From positions 124,001 through 188,000 of the forward strand of contig NZ_PKKM01000003.1 in assembly GCF_002847525.1 (NCBI RefSeq): 64,000 nt of DNA, written 5' to 3'. Shown one piece after another: positions 34,807 through 44,023 of this stretch. This DNA is from Schaalia odontolytica (lineage in GTDB: Bacteria > Actinomycetota > Actinomycetes > Actinomycetales > Actinomycetaceae). Within the stretch, counting starts at the first letter, position 1. Each line of letters begins with the position of its first letter. The notes below the pieces were generated by a model. It was not told where the DNA came from. It saw nothing but the letters and a program-made list of their open reading frames with translations, and did not search any database. The translations under genes were made by a program, and so were the position numbers.

Positions 34807-35592
34807 TCAGGCGAGGGTGAGGAAGTAGAGAACGGTGCCGACGATGGCGCCGACGATCGGGCCGACGACGGGGACCCAGGAGTAGCCCCAGTCGGAGCCG
34901 CCCTTGCCCTTGATTGGCAGGATCGCGTGGGCGATACGGGGGGCGAGGTCACGGGCCGGGTTGATGGCGTATCCGGTGGGGCCACCGAGCGAGTTACCGA
35001 TGACGACGATGATGAGCGCGACGCCGAGCGGACCGACCGCAGTCTCGGTGTGACCGGATACGAAGACCCACAGGACGAGCACGGCAGTGCCGATGGCCTC
35101 AGTGAGGCAGTTCCAACCGTAGGAGCGGATCTCGGGGCCGGTGGAGAAGACGCCGAGCTTGAGGGCGGGGTCGCAGTCCTCGTCGAAGTGCTTCTTGAAG
35201 GTCAGCCAGCACAGAACGGCGCCGACGAAGGCACCGAGGAACTGAGCAACGATGTAGACGAGGATGTTGGTCGCGTTGACCGCGACGCCGGGGGCGAGCT
35301 CAACAGAGGAGTCGAAGGCGTGGCCGACAGCCTTGGCGATCGTCACCGCGGGGTTCAGGTGACCGCCGGAGCGGAACGCGACGTAGACGCCGGCGAAGAC
35401 CGCGAGGCCCCATCCCCAGTTGATGACCAGCCAGCCGCCACCCTTGCCCTTGGACTTGGGCAGCAGGTTCGTGGCGACGACGCCGCCACCGAGGAGCAGC
35501 AGCACGGCCGTGCCGAGGAATTCGGACCAGAACAGCTGGGCCGTGGTGAAAGCAGCCGTGTCAGCGGCTGCCGGGAGCAGTGTTGTGAGCAT
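34807..35592 (-). CDS. glpF: Glycerol uptake facilitator (aquaglyceroporin)
   Basis: A 261-residue MIP channel with six membrane helices and two half-helices. Both NPA boxes are intact: GGHLNPAVT and GYAINPARDLAPR. The aspartate after the second box (NPARD) is the hallmark of glycerol-conducting members. The ATG at 35592 follows AGGGAAAC. It is upstream of glpK and divergent from the SorC-type regulator; the 274-bp intergenic region carries repeated TGCAC dyads. The substrate is most likely glycerol. Confidence 0.95.
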   Translation of the reverse strand: MLTTLLPAAADTAAFTTAQLFWSEFLGTAVLLLLGGGVVATNLLPKSKGKGGGWLVINWGWGLAVFAGVYVAFRSGGHLNPAVTIAKAVGHAFDSSVELAPGVAVNATNILVYIVAQFLGAFVGAVLCWLTFKKHFDEDCDPALKLGVFSTGPEIRSYGWNCLTEAIGTAVLVLWVFVSGHTETAVGPLGVALIIVVIGNSLGGPTGYAINPARDLAPRIAHAILPIKGKGGSDWGYSWVPVVGPIVGAIVGTVLYFLTLA

Positions 35593-35739
35593 GTTTCCCT
35601 ATCTTTCTCCAGCGCGTCGTCGCGCCGGTCACCGGTGGCTTCCCACCGCGAATAATGTGCCATCGAACACTATCAACTGAGATAGCGATCCGTGGGTCAC
35701 ACCAAGTATGTCACCTGTTGCACGTTAGCCCAAACTGAG

Positions 35740-35753
35740 TGCACATTCGTGCA
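35740..35753. promoter_or_regulatory. Operator candidate TGCAC-N4-GTGCA, copy 1
   Basis: Perfect inverted arms with a 4-base spacer in the glpF–regulator intergenic region. An identical-arm copy lies at 35837–35850. Flanking GGTCACAC/GTGTGACC arms (35695–35702, 35763–35770) add a wider dyad. Confidence 0.65.
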
Positions 35754-35836
35754 CACCCAGGTGTGTGACCCTGACCATCTGACGAAGCCTAATCTACTCA
35801 CCCGGGCACAGAAGTCAATGTTCAAACACACACATC

Positions 35837-35850
35837 TGCACGCTTGTGCA
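35837..35850. promoter_or_regulatory. Operator candidate TGCAC-N4-GTGCA, copy 2
   Basis: Same arms as the copy at 35740, 17 bp before the regulator's start codon, where binding would block its own transcription. Autoregulation is inferred. Confidence 0.65.
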
Positions 35851-35866
35851 TGGCACACTAGAAAAC

Positions 35867-36847
35867 GTGACAATACGTGACGAACAGGCGCATGAGGCCG
35901 CCTCGATGTACTACCTCCAGGGGCAGACGATGGAGACAATCGCCCGCCACCTGCAGATATCACGCTCCTCGGTCTCACGGCTTCTCGCCCACGCGCGGGA
36001 GGTCGGCCTGGTGCGCATCTCGGTGTCCGCCTCCCCCGGGCTCAAAGGCACCCTCGCTGGCCAGATCGCCGACCTGTTCGGCGTCCAGGTCTCCGTCGTT
36101 CCCGTTCACGACGTCCACACCGAGGTCAATCGCCTGCACAACGTTGCCCTCGTCGCTGCCGAACACCTCGTCGACATGCTCTTCCCCGGCGTCACTCTCG
36201 GCATTGCCTGGGGAAACACGACCGCGGAGGTCACGCGAGCGATGCCGCACGTGACGTTCCCCGGCTCCACCGTCGTCCAGCTCAACGGCGCAGCCACAGC
36301 CACCGAGTCAGGCATGCCCTACGCCGAGGCCATCATCGCCCGCGCTGCCAAGGCCATCGGCGGGCGCATCGTCAACTTCCCTGTCCCCGCCTTCTTCGAT
36401 TACGCGGACACCAAGGAGGCGCTCTGGCGCGAACGCTCCGTCCAGTCGGTCCTCAACACGATCGACAGCGCAGACGTCGCCCTCTTCGGCGTGGGATCGA
36501 TGTCCGCACGTCTGCCCTCCCACGTCTACTCGGGGGGCTTCCTCGACCCCAACGAGATCGCGGCGGCACAGAACGACGGGGTCGTCGGCGACGTGTGCAC
36601 CGTCCTCATCCGCGAGGACGGCTCCACGAACATGCACCTCAACGAGCGCGCCTCGGGCCCGAGCCCGGCCACGCTCAAGAAGATCCCACGGCGCCTGTGC
36701 GTCGTCTCCGGCGCATCGAAGGCGTTGCCGCTCCTCGGGGCCCTGCGCGCCGGGGTCGCCACCGACCTCGTCCTCGACGACGGGGCCGCGCACGAACTCC
36801 TCGACCTCGTTCACACGCGCATGTCGCCCCGACGCTCCTATATCTAA
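35867..36847 (+). CDS. SorC/DeoR-family sugar-binding transcriptional regulator
   Basis: A 326-residue regulator: N-terminal helix-turn-helix (GQTMETIARHLQISRSSVSRLL, about 23–44) and a C-terminal sugar-phosphate-binding domain (LGIAWGNTTAEVTRAMP, FGVGSM, CVVSGASKALPLLGALRAG). These proteins bind phosphorylated sugars or polyols. Divergent placement from glpF suggests that it controls glycerol genes in response to glycerol-3-phosphate or a related compound. The GTG at 35867 has no SD and lies just after CACACTAGAAAAC, so the mRNA may be leaderless. An ATG seven codons upstream is the alternative start. Confidence 0.88.
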   Translation: MTIRDEQAHEAASMYYLQGQTMETIARHLQISRSSVSRLLAHAREVGLVRISVSASPGLKGTLAGQIADLFGVQVSVVPVHDVHTEVNRLHNVALVAAEHLVDMLFPGVTLGIAWGNTTAEVTRAMPHVTFPGSTVVQLNGAATATESGMPYAEAIIARAAKAIGGRIVNFPVPAFFDYADTKEALWRERSVQSVLNTIDSADVALFGVGSMSARLPSHVYSGGFLDPNEIAAAQNDGVVGDVCTVLIREDGSTNMHLNERASGPSPATLKKIPRRLCVVSGASKALPLLGALRAGVATDLVLDDGAAHELLDLVHTRMSPRRSYI

Positions 36848-36875
36848 CCCACGCAGGGTACGGAAATACAACGAA

Positions 36876-36916
36876 GGGCCCCAGCCTCGTCCATGAAGGA
36901 AACGAGGCCGGGGCCC
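36876..36916. terminator. Bidirectional terminator between the SorC regulator and lysS
   Basis: GGGCCCCAGCCTCGT (36876–36890) pairs with ACGAGGCCGGGGCCC (36902–36916), one mismatch, between convergent genes. Contains the recurring 12-mer. Confidence 0.85.
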
Positions 36917-36930
36917 TCTCGACATGTCGA

Positions 36931-38550
36931 TCAGCCCAGGCGCTTGACCAGCGGGAACGGAATCGTCTCGCGGATGCCCTGGCCGGTGAGGACCATGAGC
37001 AGGCGGTCGATGCCCATGCCCATACCGCCGCACGGCGGGAAGCCCTGCTCCATGGCAATGAGGAAGTCCTCGTCCATAACCATGGCCTCGGGGTCGCCGT
37101 TGGCAGCCGCGAGGGCCTGCGCCTCGAAGCGCTCGCGCTGGACGACCGGGTCGGCCAGCTCGGAGTATGCGGTGCCCGTCTCGAAGCCGCGCACATACAG
37201 GTCCCACTTTTCGGTGAGGCCGGGGCGCGAACGGTGGTAGCGGGTCAGCGGAGAGGTGTCCTCCGGGAAGTCGTAGACGAAGGTCGGCGCCCACAGCTTG
37301 GAGGCGACGAGCTCCTCGAAGATGTCTTCGACGATCTTGCCGGACACGGCGTAGTCGTCGACCTCCAGGCCGATGCGCTCCGCGTACTTGACGAGGGTCT
37401 CGCGCGGCGTCTCCACCGTGACCTCTTCGCCCAGGGCCTCGGAGGTGGAGCCGTACAGGTCGATGCGATCCCACTCGCCCGACAGGTCGTACTCGGTGCC
37501 GTCGGCCAGGCGCACGATTTCCTCGCCCTCGGACAGATCGAAGGCGTCGCGCGCGGCCTGCTGGATGAGGTCGCGGGTCAGCTCAGCCATGCCGTTGTAG
37601 TCCGAGTAGGCCTCGTAGGCCTCCAGGGAGGTGAACTCGGGGCTGTGCGAGGAATCCATGCCCTCGTTGCGGAAGTTGCGGTTCATCTCGAAGACGCGAT
37701 CCACGCCGCCGACGACCGCGCGCTTGAGGTAGATCTCCGTCGCGATGCGCAGGTAGAGATCGGTGTCGAGCGCGTTCATGTGCGTCGTGAAGGGGCGGGC
37801 AGCCGCGCCGCCGTGGATCATCTGCAGCATCGGTGTCTCGAGCTCGATGTAGTCGCGGCGGAAGAAGTTCTCGCGGATCGAGCGGTTGACGGCTGCGCGG
37901 ATGCGGACCATGTCGCGCGCGGCGGGGCGCGTGATCAGGTCGAGCTCGCGGCGGCGGATGCGCTGGTCCTCGGACAGGGTGATCTCTTCGCCGTCCTCGG
38001 TGGTCCAGGTCTTGGGCAGGGGGCGGATCGCCTTGGAGGCGATGGCCCAGGAGGCGTCGGGAGCGGGCAGCGCGGTGGGCGCGGCGTCGTAGGCGGCCTG
38101 CGCCTCGGGCGTGACCTCGGCGGGGGTCGCGAAGATCGACAGCTCGCCACGGCGCGAGGAGATCACGCGGCCGTGGACGAAGAGGTGATCGCCCAGGTCG
38201 ACGTCGTTCTTGTAGGCGGCCAGGGACTCGGCGCCGACGGAGGCGGCCGAGAGCATGACCTGGATCTTGTTGCCCTCACCGTCCATGAGGGTCGCGAAGC
38301 AGAGCTTGCCGCCGTTGCGCGCGAGGATAACGCGGCCCGCCAGGCCCACGTAGTCCTCGGTTTCTTCGCCGGCCTCAAGGTGGGCGTACTTCTCACGCAC
38401 CGCCTTGATGGTGGTCGTGATCGGCAGGCGCACGGGGTAGGCGGGGATGCCGGCCTCCATGAGGCGCGCGCGCTTGGCCGCGCGAACCTTGACCTGCTCG
38501 GGGGTGTCGTCTGCGGGTGCTTGCGTGGGCGTGGAAGAAGAATCGGTCAT
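36931..38550 (-). CDS. lysS: Lysine–tRNA ligase, class II
   Basis: A 539-residue synthetase that charges tRNA-Lys. An N-terminal OB-fold anticodon-binding domain precedes a class II core with motif 2 around RVFEMNRNFRNEGMDSSHSPEFT and motif 3 GGMGMGIDRLLMVLTG. Between the OB fold and the core lies an alanine/proline-rich stretch (about residues 150–185) longer than I would expect for E. coli LysS. The start is the ATG at 38550; the in-frame extension overlaps the neighbouring kinase gene's terminator zone. It is a single gene with its own terminator. Confidence 0.96.
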   Translation of the reverse strand: MTDSSSTPTQAPADDTPEQVKVRAAKRARLMEAGIPAYPVRLPITTTIKAVREKYAHLEAGEETEDYVGLAGRVILARNGGKLCFATLMDGEGNKIQVMLSAASVGAESLAAYKNDVDLGDHLFVHGRVISSRRGELSIFATPAEVTPEAQAAYDAAPTALPAPDASWAIASKAIRPLPKTWTTEDGEEITLSEDQRIRRRELDLITRPAARDMVRIRAAVNRSIRENFFRRDYIELETPMLQMIHGGAAARPFTTHMNALDTDLYLRIATEIYLKRAVVGGVDRVFEMNRNFRNEGMDSSHSPEFTSLEAYEAYSDYNGMAELTRDLIQQAARDAFDLSEGEEIVRLADGTEYDLSGEWDRIDLYGSTSEALGEEVTVETPRETLVKYAERIGLEVDDYAVSGKIVEDIFEELVASKLWAPTFVYDFPEDTSPLTRYHRSRPGLTEKWDLYVRGFETGTAYSELADPVVQRERFEAQALAAANGDPEAMVMDEDFLIAMEQGFPPCGGMGMGIDRLLMVLTGQGIRETIPFPLVKRLG

Positions 38551-38606
38551 GCGCCTATCGTACCGGGATTTGGCCCCGTGACGAGGCAGGGGCCCGGTTG
38601 GGCTCC

Positions 38607-39494
38607 TCACGCACCCGGGAGGTCGGCCGCGTAGGGTGCCGACGAGGATCCGCCGATCCCCTGCGTGGAGTGTGCGGCAGCCGCACAGGCGAGGGCGAGC
38701 GCCTCGGGCCACGACATGCGGCGCGCTTGGCGCGCCCAGGCCAGCGCAGCCGAAAAGACGTCCCCCGCACCCGTCGTATCCACCGCGTTCACCGCGGGCG
38801 CTGGCACGCGCAGGATCCGTCCATCGACGCATGCAACCACGCCGTTCTTGCCGCAGGTGACCACGCAATCACAGCCAAACGACGCGAACCACCGCGCGGC
38901 GTCCTCCACGCTGTCGGTGCGCGCGTAGGCGAGCGCCTCCTCCTCGTTGGGCGTGCACACGTCAGCCACGCGCAAGGCCTCCAGGCCCACCGGATCCCAG
39001 GCCCCGGCCTCGTCCCAGGCCGTGTCCGCCAGCACCCAGGTCCCGCGCTCGCGCCAGGAGGACACGACCTCACTGTTCGCGCTGATTCCCCGCACGTCCG
39101 CGAGCAGGCACGCCGGCGCGTCGCCTCCCAAGCGGGGCAGCGCGGTCGTCCCGCGCGTGGTCATTGCCCGATCGCCGTCGAAAAAGAGGGAGACAGTGAC
39201 GTTTTGATCGCCCACGCGCTCACACGAGGAGGTGTCCACGCCCTCGCACGCGAGCATCTCGTCCACGAACTGACCCATCTGATCGACGCCCACTCGAGAG
39301 TGCAGGCGCACGGGCGCGCCCAGACGAGCAAGCGCAATCGCCTGATTCGCCGCGCCGCCCGCGCACATGAGAGCTCCCTCCACCCAGGCCTCGCGGCCGG
39401 GAACCGGAGGCCCGTCGAGGGGCCCCATGACGACGTCAAGGAACGTCGGACCGTACACCGCGAACTGAGATGCGGCGGGTACTTGAGATGCCAC
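38607..39494 (-). CDS. PfkB-family carbohydrate kinase
   Basis: A 295-residue ribokinase-fold sugar kinase. GGAANQAIALARLG near residue 46 is the N-terminal PfkB signature, and the C-terminal signature with the catalytic aspartate is VDTTGAGDVFSAAL. The start is a GTG at 39494 with AGGAGG five bases upstream. It is divergent from the GH4 gene at 76 bp and is likely part of the same sugar locus. Possible substrates are fructose, ribose or an amino sugar released by the glycosidase; the sequence does not decide. ACGAGGCCGGGG occurs inside it (around 39002–39013). Confidence 0.9.
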   Translation of the reverse strand: MASQVPAASQFAVYGPTFLDVVMGPLDGPPVPGREAWVEGALMCAGGAANQAIALARLGAPVRLHSRVGVDQMGQFVDEMLACEGVDTSSCERVGDQNVTVSLFFDGDRAMTTRGTTALPRLGGDAPACLLADVRGISANSEVVSSWRERGTWVLADTAWDEAGAWDPVGLEALRVADVCTPNEEEALAYARTDSVEDAARWFASFGCDCVVTCGKNGVVACVDGRILRVPAPAVNAVDTTGAGDVFSAALAWARQARRMSWPEALALACAAAAHSTQGIGGSSSAPYAADLPGA

Positions 39495-39570
39495 GGGTCC
39501 TCCTAGACGTGAGCGCGACTACAATATGTCACTGAGCCACCACTATACGTATCCAGAGAGGATGCCCGCC

Positions 39571-40944
39571 ATGCAGCTCACCATCGTCGGAGGAGGGGGC
39601 TTCCGGGTCCCCGCGATGATCGACGTCTTGGCCCGCTCACGGGCGGGGCAGGGAGCCTACGCATCCCTCGACGTCGACCGCGTCGTCCTGTACGACACCG
39701 ACGTACGCAGGCTCGACGCGATGATGGCCGTACTGTCCTCGCTGAATTTCCCGCACTCCCCCACCGTCCGCGCGACGACGGACATCAACGAGGCGCTTCC
39801 CGGAGCCGACTTCGTCTTCTCCGCGATGCGCGTGGGCGGCACCTGCGGACGGGTCCTCGACGAACACTGCGGCCTCGACAACGGCTTGTTGGGGCAGGAG
39901 ACCGTTGGCGTGGGCGGCTACTGCTACGCGTTCCGCTCGCTCGGACCGGCACTCGAGCTGGCCCGGGCCGCGGCACGCCTGTGCCCGAACGCCTGGCTCA
40001 TCAACTTCACGAACCCGGCCGGGATCATCACCCAAGCGATGCGTTCCGTGCTCGGTGAGCGCGTCATCGGCATCTGCGACACCCCCATCGGGCTCGTCAA
40101 CCGGACGCTGAACGCCCTGGGCGTTCCCGAGGAGGAGCGCACCGACGTGTCCTTCGACTACGTGGGCCTCAACCACCTCGGCTGGCTGCGCTCGCTCTCA
40201 GTCGACGGCCGCGACATCCTCCCGCGCCTCTTCGCCGACGACTTGGCCTTGGCCTCCATGGAAGAATCGCGCGCCATCGGGACGGACTGGATTCGCGCGC
40301 TGGGCGCCCTGCCCAACGAATACCTCTTCTACTACTACTGCCACCGCGAAGCCATGGCCCGCATCCACCAGGACCAAACACGCGGCGAGTACCTGCGCGA
40401 TCAGCAGGAAGCCTTCTACAACGCCGTCCTCGCGGGCCCCGAGCAGGCGGGACGGACGTGGATCGATGCGCTCGCCGACCGGGAGGCGACCTACATGGCC
40501 GAGGCCCGCGACGTCGACGAGCGTTCCGGCAGGCGCGCCGAAGACATCGCGGGCGGCGGCTACCAGAAGGTGGCCCTCGACCTCATGAACGCGCTCGCTA
40601 CGAATACTCCTGCGCGCATGATCCTCAACGTCGGTAACGGCGACGGCGGATTCTCCTCGATTCCGACGCTGCGCGACACGGACGTCGTCGAGGTTCCCTG
40701 CGACGTCGACGCCTCCGGCGTGCATCCAATTCCGGTTGCGCCCTTGAGCGGCGCGGCCCTCGGCCTCGTCCAATCCGTGAAGGCCTGTGAGAACCTCGTC
40801 ATCGACGCCGCCCGCGAGCGCGACCGCAACCTCGCGTGGCAAGCGCTGGCGCTGCACCCCCTGGTCGACTCGGTCAACGTCGCGCGCGACGTGCTCGACC
40901 AGGCGATCCGCACAAACCCGCTGGTCGCGGCAGCCTTCGACTGA
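39571..40944 (+). CDS. Glycoside hydrolase family 4 (6-phospho-glycosidase type)
   Basis: A 457-residue NAD+- and Mn2+-dependent glycosidase. The Rossmann motif MQLTIVGGGGFRVP starts the protein. NFTNPAGIITQA, the metal-ligand cysteine in GICDTPIGLVNR, and the metal-ligand histidine in YVGLNHLGW follow in the right order. GH4 enzymes use a redox mechanism at C3. The likely subclass is 6-phospho-beta-glucosidase, but here the sugar comes by an ABC importer, not a PTS, so an unphosphorylated or later phosphorylated substrate is possible. I start at the ATG at 39571, nine bases after AGAGAGG; ATG at 39562 is the alternative. Confidence 0.9.
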   Translation: MQLTIVGGGGFRVPAMIDVLARSRAGQGAYASLDVDRVVLYDTDVRRLDAMMAVLSSLNFPHSPTVRATTDINEALPGADFVFSAMRVGGTCGRVLDEHCGLDNGLLGQETVGVGGYCYAFRSLGPALELARAAARLCPNAWLINFTNPAGIITQAMRSVLGERVIGICDTPIGLVNRTLNALGVPEEERTDVSFDYVGLNHLGWLRSLSVDGRDILPRLFADDLALASMEESRAIGTDWIRALGALPNEYLFYYYCHREAMARIHQDQTRGEYLRDQQEAFYNAVLAGPEQAGRTWIDALADREATYMAEARDVDERSGRRAEDIAGGGYQKVALDLMNALATNTPARMILNVGNGDGGFSSIPTLRDTDVVEVPCDVDASGVHPIPVAPLSGAALGLVQSVKACENLVIDAARERDRNLAWQALALHPLVDSVNVARDVLDQAIRTNPLVAAAFD

Positions 40945-40993
40945 GGGGCGCCCGTCCCGCGCTGCGCGCCGTCTTCCCGGCGCCCGTCAACGC

Positions 40994-41033
40994 ACTGTGC
41001 CCCTGCCTCGTACGGACGAGGCGGGGGCACAGT
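40994..41033. terminator. Bidirectional terminator between GH4 and PIG-L genes
   Basis: Arms 40994–41011 and 41016–41033 form an 18-bp stem with one mismatch and an ACGG loop between convergent genes. ACGAGGCGGGGG is a near copy of the recurring 12-mer. Confidence 0.88.
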
Positions 41034-41060
41034 CTGGCAAACAGGCCGACTACCGGGTCA

Positions 41061-41756
41061 TCACCCGCGGGTGTCCCAGCGGAAGAATTCTTCTCCCCCT
41101 GCGTAGCCGTGGGGGTGCCCCACGTCGCGGGTACCCTGTCGGATCCATGACTCCATCCGGTCGAGGTCGTCGAATTGGGTGGCGTGCTCGCGAACCGCCC
41201 TGACTTTGGCCTCGACGTCTGCCTGGTCCAGCTCGACAACATGGTTCGTCGACGGGCCACCTTGGAACCACACCTCTTCGACGACGTGGGGGTCCAGGCC
41301 CTCGTCGAGCAGCTCGGGGAACGCGAAGGGGTTACGCGCGGCCGGGTAGACGGCGTCCGTGACCGCGGCGCCCACGGCCCGGTGGTCCGGGTGATTGGCG
41401 TAGATGGACGACCAGTTGTATTCGGGTGAGAGGGTGAGGATCAGGTTCGGCTTCACGCGCCGAATGAGGGCGACGATATCGCGCACGAGGCCGTGGGATG
41501 GGATCACCATGCCGTCGGGGTAGCCGTCGAAGAAGACGAGTTCCGTCACGCCCAGTTGCTCGCACGCGCGGCGCTGTTCATCGCGACGAAACTCCCCCAT
41601 CTGCTGATGCAGATCCTGGTCGGAACCTCCCGCATCACCGTCTGTGACGACTGCGACGACGACCCTCGATCCTTCGCGCACGAAGCGAGCGAGTGTCCCG
41701 CCCGCATCCACGTCCGCATCATCGGGGTGAGCGTAAATGCCCAGCACGGTATCCAT
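41061..41756 (-). CDS. PIG-L/LmbE-family deacetylase
   Basis: A 231-residue zinc-dependent deacetylase. The metal site is AHPDDAD near residues 8–14 plus NHPDHRAVG near 125–133. The family includes MshB, Mca and N-acetylglucosamine-type deacetylases. The ATG at 41756 follows AAGGAG. It comes right after the sugar-binding protein gene (68 bp) on the same strand, so it likely removes an acetyl group from the imported N-acetylated sugar. That substrate assignment is inferred; a mycothiol-type role is the alternative. Confidence 0.9.
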   Translation of the reverse strand: MDTVLGIYAHPDDADVDAGGTLARFVREGSRVVVAVVTDGDAGGSDQDLHQQMGEFRRDEQRRACEQLGVTELVFFDGYPDGMVIPSHGLVRDIVALIRRVKPNLILTLSPEYNWSSIYANHPDHRAVGAAVTDAVYPAARNPFAFPELLDEGLDPHVVEEVWFQGGPSTNHVVELDQADVEAKVRAVREHATQFDDLDRMESWIRQGTRDVGHPHGYAGGEEFFRWDTRG

Positions 41757-41824
41757 TCGCGTTCTCCTTAGTGAGGCGCCGGCGAGAACCTGTCCCGCCG
41801 GCACCTATCGCAAATCTGTGACGA

Positions 41825-43147
41825 CTACTGATCAATCGCCGCGTTGGCGGCGTCCTGAGCAGCCTGGACGCCCTCATGCACGCCGGTGCGTCCCAGGAAA
41901 ACCTCCTTGAGCACGCCGTTGTACGCGTCCATTGCCGCGCCCAGCTTCGCACCGAAGGGAGCCATGATCGTGCCCGAAGGAGTCTTCGCCATCACCGAAG
42001 TGTCGACGCCCTTGTCCGACCAGTACGCGGTCCACGTCGCCTGGGCCTGCTCGTTCGCAGGGAAGCCGGCGCCCGTCTTGCCCAGTGCGGCACCGCCGTC
42101 CTTACCAGCCAGCCACGCCAGCAGCTTGTGCTGAGCCTCGGGGTTCGCACTCGCCGTCGAACCGGCGGCGACGACGGAGTTACCGACCGTCACGGCACCG
42201 GCGGGACCCTTCGGCTGGGGAGCCAGGCCCCACTCGAAGGACGCGCCCTCGGCCACGTTCGCCAGGTTGTAGGAACCGGACTGGAACAGAGCGATCTTGC
42301 CCTGCAGGAACTGGTCGCGGCTGAAGTCGCCGTTGTCGTTCGTGTCGGCCGCCGAGGGGGCCACGTGCTCCTTGTTGATCAGGTCCACCAGGTAGCCGAC
42401 CGCGGCGTCGCCCTCGGGGCTCGCAAACGTAAAGTGCCCACTCTCGTCCTGCAGGGTGGCGCCGGCCGAGCCCAGGTACGGAATGAACATCGCCTGGCCA
42501 TCCAGCGCGGCGTTGTATCCGTACTGGACGATGTGGTCCGCGTCGAAGGCGGGGTCAGCCGCGTTGCGGCCCGACGAGTCCAGCGTCAGCTTGCGGGTGA
42601 TCTCCCGCAGAGAGTCGGTGGAGGCGCTCGGGTCCCACGACAGGTTCTGCAGGTCCTCGATGCTCACACCGGCCGCGTCCAGCAGCGACTTGTTGTAGTA
42701 CACCGCGATCGACGGGTCAGTGAGGACCGGGACGCCGTAGAGCTTTCCATCAACCGTGTACTGATCGATGGCGCCCTGAAGCCAGCCGTCGCGCTCGGAG
42801 GCGGGGAACTCCTCGTCAATGTTGACGATCTTGCCGCCGCGGGCGTACTCGGTGTAGTTGTTCGTGTTGGACCAGAAGACATCCGGTCCGGTGCCCGCGG
42901 CGAGCTCAGAACGCAGGCCCGTGAAGTAGTCCGACCACGGGACGACCTCGACGTTGACCGTGATCCCCGTTTCCTCGGTGAACGCGGGGAGCGCCGCCTC
43001 GTATGCCTGGGCAGCCTGATCATCCCACAGACGCAGGGTCAGGGACGTGCCCGCCTCGCTCGACGCGCTGCCACCCTGCGAGCAGGCGGCCATCAGCATC
43101 GACGCGGCACCAATCAGAGCGGTAGCGGTAATAAAACGCCTTTTCAT
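41825..43147 (-). CDS. ABC transporter sugar-binding lipoprotein
   Basis: A 440-residue family-1 extracellular solute-binding protein. The N-terminus has a lipoprotein signal ending in LMAAC (cysteine 21), then a serine-rich linker and the two-lobe binding domain with VPWSDYFTGLRSELAAGTGPDVF and VPVLTDPSIAVYYNKSLLDAAG. It captures an oligosaccharide or sugar outside the membrane for the two permeases upstream. The ATG at 43147 follows GGAGG. Unusually it is promoter-distal: the order is permease, permease, binding protein, deacetylase. Confidence 0.95.
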   Translation of the reverse strand: MKRRFITATALIGAASMLMAACSQGGSASSEAGTSLTLRLWDDQAAQAYEAALPAFTEETGITVNVEVVPWSDYFTGLRSELAAGTGPDVFWSNTNNYTEYARGGKIVNIDEEFPASERDGWLQGAIDQYTVDGKLYGVPVLTDPSIAVYYNKSLLDAAGVSIEDLQNLSWDPSASTDSLREITRKLTLDSSGRNAADPAFDADHIVQYGYNAALDGQAMFIPYLGSAGATLQDESGHFTFASPEGDAAVGYLVDLINKEHVAPSAADTNDNGDFSRDQFLQGKIALFQSGSYNLANVAEGASFEWGLAPQPKGPAGAVTVGNSVVAAGSTASANPEAQHKLLAWLAGKDGGAALGKTGAGFPANEQAQATWTAYWSDKGVDTSVMAKTPSGTIMAPFGAKLGAAMDAYNGVLKEVFLGRTGVHEGVQAAQDAANAAIDQ

Positions 43148-43177
43148 GAAGACCTCCAGTTGTGATGGGTTGTGTTG

Positions 43178-44023
43178 TTACTTGATGCCCGTCAGGGCAA
43201 TCGATTCAACGATGTGTCGTTGAAAGACGATGAACAGAGCGATCAGGGGAACGAGCGCGATGGTCGTCGCTGCCATGACGTACGTCCAATTCGCGTTGTA
43301 CTGGCTCTGCAGCGCGGCCGTCGCAACCGTGAGGACGCGTGGCCTGGTCGCGGCGATGATCCGCGGCCACATGAATGAGTTCCACTGGCTCACAACCGTG
43401 ATGAGCACGAGTGTCGAAATGATCGGCTTCGACACGGGAACGACGATGGAGAAGAGGATGCGCATCTGCCCGGCGCCGTCCATGGTCGCCGCGTCGATGA
43501 TTTCCTGGGGAATCTGACGGAACGACTGACGCAGCAGGAATACCGCGTAGGGCGAGGCGAACACGAAGGGCAGGACGATGCCCCAGAAGGTGTTGTTAAG
43601 CCCCATCTTCGCCATCATGAGGTAGAGCGGGATGACGAGGACCGACGCCGGAATCATCATGGTGCCCAGGAAGAGCCAGAAGATGACTTCGCGTCCGGGG
43701 AACTCGATGCGGGCGAACGCGTAGGCGGCCAGAACGGAGGACACCAGCTGCCCGACGACCATCACCACGACCACGAGGAGCGTCGTGATAATCGCGTCAC
43801 CGAAGTTGACTCGTCCCGTCAGGATCGCCTGGAACGAGGCCAGGGAGGGCGGCGAGGGGAGCGCGAAGGGTGAGTGCGAGGCGAAGTCCTGCGGCGATTT
43901 AAAGGCCGTGACAAAGCTGAAGAGGAGCGGGACGACCATGATGAACGCGGCCAGCGACAGCCCCGCGTAGATCCCCAGGGTCGACCACCAGGGCCGACGC
44001 GAGTGCGACTTAGACGAGCTCAT
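43178..44023 (-). CDS. Carbohydrate ABC permease, MalG type
   Basis: A 281-residue inner-membrane permease with six helices. The EAA loop, which docks to the ATPase, is EIIDAATMDGAGQMRILFSI followed by VVPVSKP. Its start overlaps the stop of the MalF-type permease by 14 bp (a +1 frame overlap), which implies coupled translation. It pairs with that permease and the lipoprotein. No ATPase gene is adjacent. Confidence 0.95.
   Translation of the reverse strand: MSSSKSHSRRPWWSTLGIYAGLSLAAFIMVVPLLFSFVTAFKSPQDFASHSPFALPSPPSLASFQAILTGRVNFGDAIITTLLVVVVMVVGQLVSSVLAAYAFARIEFPGREVIFWLFLGTMMIPASVLVIPLYLMMAKMGLNNTFWGIVLPFVFASPYAVFLLRQSFRQIPQEIIDAATMDGAGQMRILFSIVVPVSKPIISTLVLITVVSQWNSFMWPRIIAATRPRVLTVATAALQSQYNANWTYVMAATTIALVPLIALFIVFQRHIVESIALTGIK

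Noticed and set aside
38551..38868. N-terminal extension of lysS
   Set aside because: It overlaps the PfkB gene's 3' end, is Arg/Ala-rich and lacks a ribosome-binding site; the ATG at 38550 gives the usual length.
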